The notes beneath the pieces are model-generated. The model was not told the origin of the DNA. It saw nothing but the letters and a program-made list of their open reading frames with translations, and ran no database searches. Source: Gammaproteobacteria bacterium (lineage in GTDB: Bacteria > Pseudomonadota > Gammaproteobacteria > Steroidobacterales > Foliamicaceae). Taken from it: DNA of 64,000 nt. Location of the stretch: assembly GCA_011523505.1 (NCBI GenBank), contig WTGP01000034.1, positions 124,001 to 188,000 of the forward strand. Reading direction: 5' to 3'. Both the position numbers and the translations under genes were made by a program. Shown here piece after piece: positions 61,627-64,000 of the stretch; position 1 is the stretch's first letter, and each line of letters begins with the position of its first letter.

Positions 61627-62567
61627 GCAGGGTTCCCGGTTCCGGCCTGGTACTCCGACAGACTCAGCAGCGAGCACTTCAGTCCGGTGTTCAGTTCGCC
61701 GACCACTTCGCCCGTAGCGATTTCGCGTCGTTGCAGCACACCGTGCAGAAAGTTGCTCAGGTAGAAGTGCCTGCCGTCCAGCGCCGGCATGGCGCGCGTC
61801 CAGCCTTTGTCCAGCGGGACGTCGTAATTCATGAGGATCTCACCGCGGCTGCCGAACAGCACGGCCCCGGAGCCGCTGGCCATCAGCACTTCCCCGCCGG
61901 AAAGCACGCCCAGTCCGTAGGTCCGCATGGCGTCTCGTTCCCCAAACGCAACGAAATCGGGAAGCTGCCGTCCGGACCCGGTGTCGTAGCGGCAAAGCCG
62001 CCGGCCCGCTTCGGAAACGTAGTAGACGGTCCTGTCGTCCCGCCCCAGCGCCAGGTTGCTGATGCAGTGCCGCCCGCCCCGTCCGCCGTCGATCTCTGCC
62101 TCGAAGAAATCGAAAGCCCGGGTCCGGGGATTGAACCGGATCAGTTTTCCCTCGCCGTGTTCGTCTTCGATCGACTCCCCGTAGAGCGAATGGACTCCGA
62201 TGAGGATGTCGCCATTGCGCGCCAGCGCCATGTTCCCGTAGCGGCGCTCGGGCAGGTAGCTGCTCAGCCGGTGCTGGATGCCGGACGAATCGTAGGCCAG
62301 GATGCTGTTCAGTTGCGGATTGGTCGCGTAGAGGCGCCGATCGTGCGGGTTGTAGAGAAGGCCCACGAGCATCCCCGCCTCGCCGGTCCAAAGTTCGCCC
62401 CTGGCGTTGAAGTCCCGGTCGTAGTGGACAATCCGGCATTGCCCCGAGATGCCTTTCCGGTAGTCGATGTGGTCCTGGTCGATTTCGTTCAGGACCAGAA
62501 ACAGATCGCCTTCCCGAACGTCGTCCAGGTCGGCGCTGTCGCGGCGCCTTGCTACGTCGGTGCCCAT
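61620..62567 (-). CDS. Beta-propeller (SMP-30/NHL-like) protein inside an ABC importer operon
   Basis: This 315-residue protein has repeated strand-turn units such as LYNPHDRRLYATNPQLNS, NMALARNGDILIGVHSLYG, NLALGRDDRTVYYVSEAG and GLGVLSGGEVLMASG, the look of a six-bladed propeller. No signal peptide is evident from the first Met. SMP-30 relatives are lactonases or esterases, but metal ligands cannot be fixed by eye. Its place between the binding-protein and permease genes suggests it processes or senses the transported compound. I do not recognise a specific family. Confidence 0.66.
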   Translation of the reverse strand: MGTDVARRRDSADLDDVREGDLFLVLNEIDQDHIDYRKGISGQCRIVHYDRDFNARGELWTGEAGMLVGLLYNPHDRRLYATNPQLNSILAYDSSGIQHRLSSYLPERRYGNMALARNGDILIGVHSLYGESIEDEHGEGKLIRFNPRTRAFDFFEAEIDGGRGGRHCISNLALGRDDRTVYYVSEAGRRLCRYDTGSGRQLPDFVAFGERDAMRTYGLGVLSGGEVLMASGSGAVLFGSRGEILMNYDVPLDKGWTRAMPALDGRHFYLSNFLHGVLQRREIATGEVVGELNTGLKCSLLSLSEYQAGTGNPAC

Positions 62568-62586
62568 GCCGAACGTTCTATTCGCT

Positions 62587-64000
62587 CTAAGGCCCTTCGC
62601 GGATGCTGAGGTCCCTGGCCATCTTCGGCGCGGTGGAATCCGTCCAGCCTTCGACGCGTTTGCTCACCAGGAAGGCCCTGGACTGGAAATGCGAGGGTAT
62701 GACGGGAAAATCGTCCATCACGAGCTGCTCGATCTCGCGCAGGTAGGCGGTTCGCTCCTCGTCCGAGCGGATGGTGTCGGCATGGGCCAGACGCCGGTCG
62801 ATGTCCGCATTGGAGTAACCGGAATAGTTCCTGAAGCTGTCGCCCCGGATGAGCGCGAAGAACGACACAGGATCGTAGAAGATCGCGTAGTAGGTCAGCC
62901 GCATCACCTGGTATTCCCGCTCCGCCGCCTTCTTCATCAGTGCCCGCATGCCAACGGTTTCCAGTTCGGCCTCCACTCCCGCCTGCTTCCACATCGAGCG
63001 ATAGGCCACCGCGAGCCGGCGGTCCCGCTCAACCGGAGAGAACATAAAAGTGAATCTGAGCGGATTGCTCCCGTTGAAGCCGGCCTCGTTCAGCAACCGC
63101 CGGGCTTCGGCCAGCCGATCGCCCGGGGACATCCGGCTGAATGAGGGAGGTTCGGCGGGGCCTTTCCAGATGGCCGTGGGGACCACCGACCAGGCGGGCT
63201 CGTCGCCGGTCCTGAGCAATTTCTCCACGATGACGTCCCGGTCGATCGCCAGGGAAAGCGCCTTGCGCACCCTGACGTCATCAAACGGCGGCAGCGTGTT
63301 GTTGATCGACAGGTAACCCAGGCCGATTCCGCGCGCAATCCGGAATTCTTCGGGCCGGGACTCCTTGAGGTCTTCGTATTGATTGAACGGGATGTTGAGA
63401 ATCACGTCCAGTTCGCCGGCGAGGTACCTTTTCAGCGAGGTGGTGGGCGAAGGGACGGGGTAGTAGAAGACCTCTTCGATGGACACCGTGTCCGCGGAGT
63501 GGTAGTGAGGATTTTTCACCAGTTGGTAGTAGGTGTTAGTGACAACCTTGCTGAGCATGTAGGCGCCGTTGGTGACCATGGTCCCGGGTTGTGTCCACTT
63601 CCTGCCGTGAGCCTCGATAACGTGCGCGGGAACGGGGGCATTGCTGTAGGAAGCCAGCAGGCTGACGAAGTACGGCGCGGGGCCCTCAAGGGTGATTTCC
63701 AGCGTCAGCGGATCGATCGCCTTTACGCCCAGGGAATCGACCGGCTTCTCGCCCAATGAGATGGCCGTCGCGTTGAGAACCGGGAAAAGGGCGCTGGCGC
63801 CACGGGTCCCGGACCGGGGATCGAGCATGCGCTTGTAGGAATAGACGAAGTCCCCGGCCGTAATCTCCTTGCCGTCCGACCACTTCGCGTTCCCCTTCAG
63901 ACGGAAGGTATAGACCGTTCCGTCCTCGGAGATGCTCCAGCTTTCAGCAATGGCGGGCACGAGATCATCGTCCGGCGTGCGCGTGACCAGGCCCTCGAAG
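62587..64000 (-). CDS. ABC transporter substrate-binding protein, family 5 (OppA type), N-terminus off window
   Basis: The frame is open from the right edge (reading FEGLVTRTPDDDLVPAIAESW) to a stop at 62587, about 470 residues of a family 5 periplasmic binding protein. WSISEDGTVYTFRLKGNAKW and KEITAGDFVYSYKRMLDP are the oligopeptide-binding signatures, so OppA/MppA-type peptides are the likely ligands, though family 5 also binds sugars and nickel. The signal peptide must lie beyond 64000. It is the first gene seen of the importer operon and ends 19 bases before the propeller gene. Confidence 0.92.
   Translation of the reverse strand, partial: FEGLVTRTPDDDLVPAIAESWSISEDGTVYTFRLKGNAKWSDGKEITAGDFVYSYKRMLDPRSGTRGASALFPVLNATAISLGEKPVDSLGVKAIDPLTLEITLEGPAPYFVSLLASYSNAPVPAHVIEAHGRKWTQPGTMVTNGAYMLSKVVTNTYYQLVKNPHYHSADTVSIEEVFYYPVPSPTTSLKRYLAGELDVILNIPFNQYEDLKESRPEEFRIARGIGLGYLSINNTLPPFDDVRVRKALSLAIDRDVIVEKLLRTGDEPAWSVVPTAIWKGPAEPPSFSRMSPGDRLAEARRLLNEAGFNGSNPLRFTFMFSPVERDRRLAVAYRSMWKQAGVEAELETVGMRALMKKAAEREYQVMRLTYYAIFYDPVSFFALIRGDSFRNYSGYSNADIDRRLAHADTIRSDEERTAYLREIEQLVMDDFPVIPSHFQSRAFLVSKRVEGWTDSTAPKMARDLSIREGP

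Overview
The window is high-G+C DNA (one 60-base line in the cyclase gene counts to 70% G+C by hand) from a Gram-negative bacterium. A TonB-dependent outer-membrane receptor, a lipobox lipoprotein, Shine-Dalgarno sequences and tightly overlapping operons support this. The sugar and aromatic catabolism genes suggest a marine or host-associated proteobacterium, but I cannot fix the lineage. Genes fill the window. No gene-free stretch exceeds 300 bases; the longest gap, 8871-9081, holds a promoter and operator. I saw no rRNA, tRNA, CRISPR array, integrase or insertion sequence.

Region 1 (1-8870) holds a racemase/decarboxylase-like gene cut by the window edge, an aminotransferase, an SDR without its catalytic motif, an Ldh2-type dehydrogenase, an LLM flavoprotein, a fumarylacetoacetate hydrolase (FAH)-family hydrolase, and xylB-xylA.

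Region 2 (about 8880-33320) is an island of visibly lower G+C (48% in one hand-counted line). It carries a TonB receptor, an MFS transporter, a GMC oxidoreductase, an Old Yellow Enzyme, an aminotransferase, an RraA-like protein, a fused 2-oxoacid:ferredoxin oxidoreductase, a three-part biotin-dependent acyl-CoA carboxylase, a crotonase, an HMG-CoA-lyase-like enzyme, a carbamoylase-type amidohydrolase, a creatinase/ectoine-hydrolase-like M24 protein, a cupin, SDRs and a TetR regulator. Four palindromes built on CTAACG-N2-CGTTAG lie just downstream of -10 elements at four promoters, so most of the island looks like one TetR regulon. Its enzyme order resembles leucine breakdown: amino acid, 2-oxoacid, acyl-CoA, carboxylation, hydration, lyase. 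The front-end hydrolases differ and the real substrate is unknown.

Region 3 (33341-36499) holds an SDR, an aldo/keto reductase and an L-fuconate dehydratase. With the FAH-family hydrolase at 5.1 kb and a lactonase at 53.7 kb they form an almost complete oxidative L-fucose route. The island lies between parts of this sugar locus. A gluzincin-type peptidase and a Pro/Ala/Arg-repeat lipoprotein follow (36638-39453).

Region 4 (39582-48754, plus a neighbour to 49612) is the most striking part: a bacterial sterol biosynthesis operon. Five coupled plus-strand genes encode a 3-beta-HSD-like reductase (SdmB type), a Rieske C-4 demethylase (SdmA type), a delta-14 sterol reductase, a CYP51 14-alpha-demethylase, and a single 1134-residue protein that joins squalene monooxygenase to oxidosqualene cyclase. 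A sterol C-24 methyltransferase converges on the operon. An unidentified membrane protein is divergent from the methyltransferase. I know of no described monooxygenase-cyclase fusion.

Region 5 (49675-64000) holds an isoaspartyl peptidase, a DUF899 protein, a membrane-anchored VWA protein, a VapBC-type toxin-antitoxin pair, a small membrane methyltransferase, the lactonase, a Rieske oxygenase, an HpaB-type hydroxylase, a cysteine-less racemase relative, and an oligopeptide-type ABC importer operon whose binding protein runs off the right edge.
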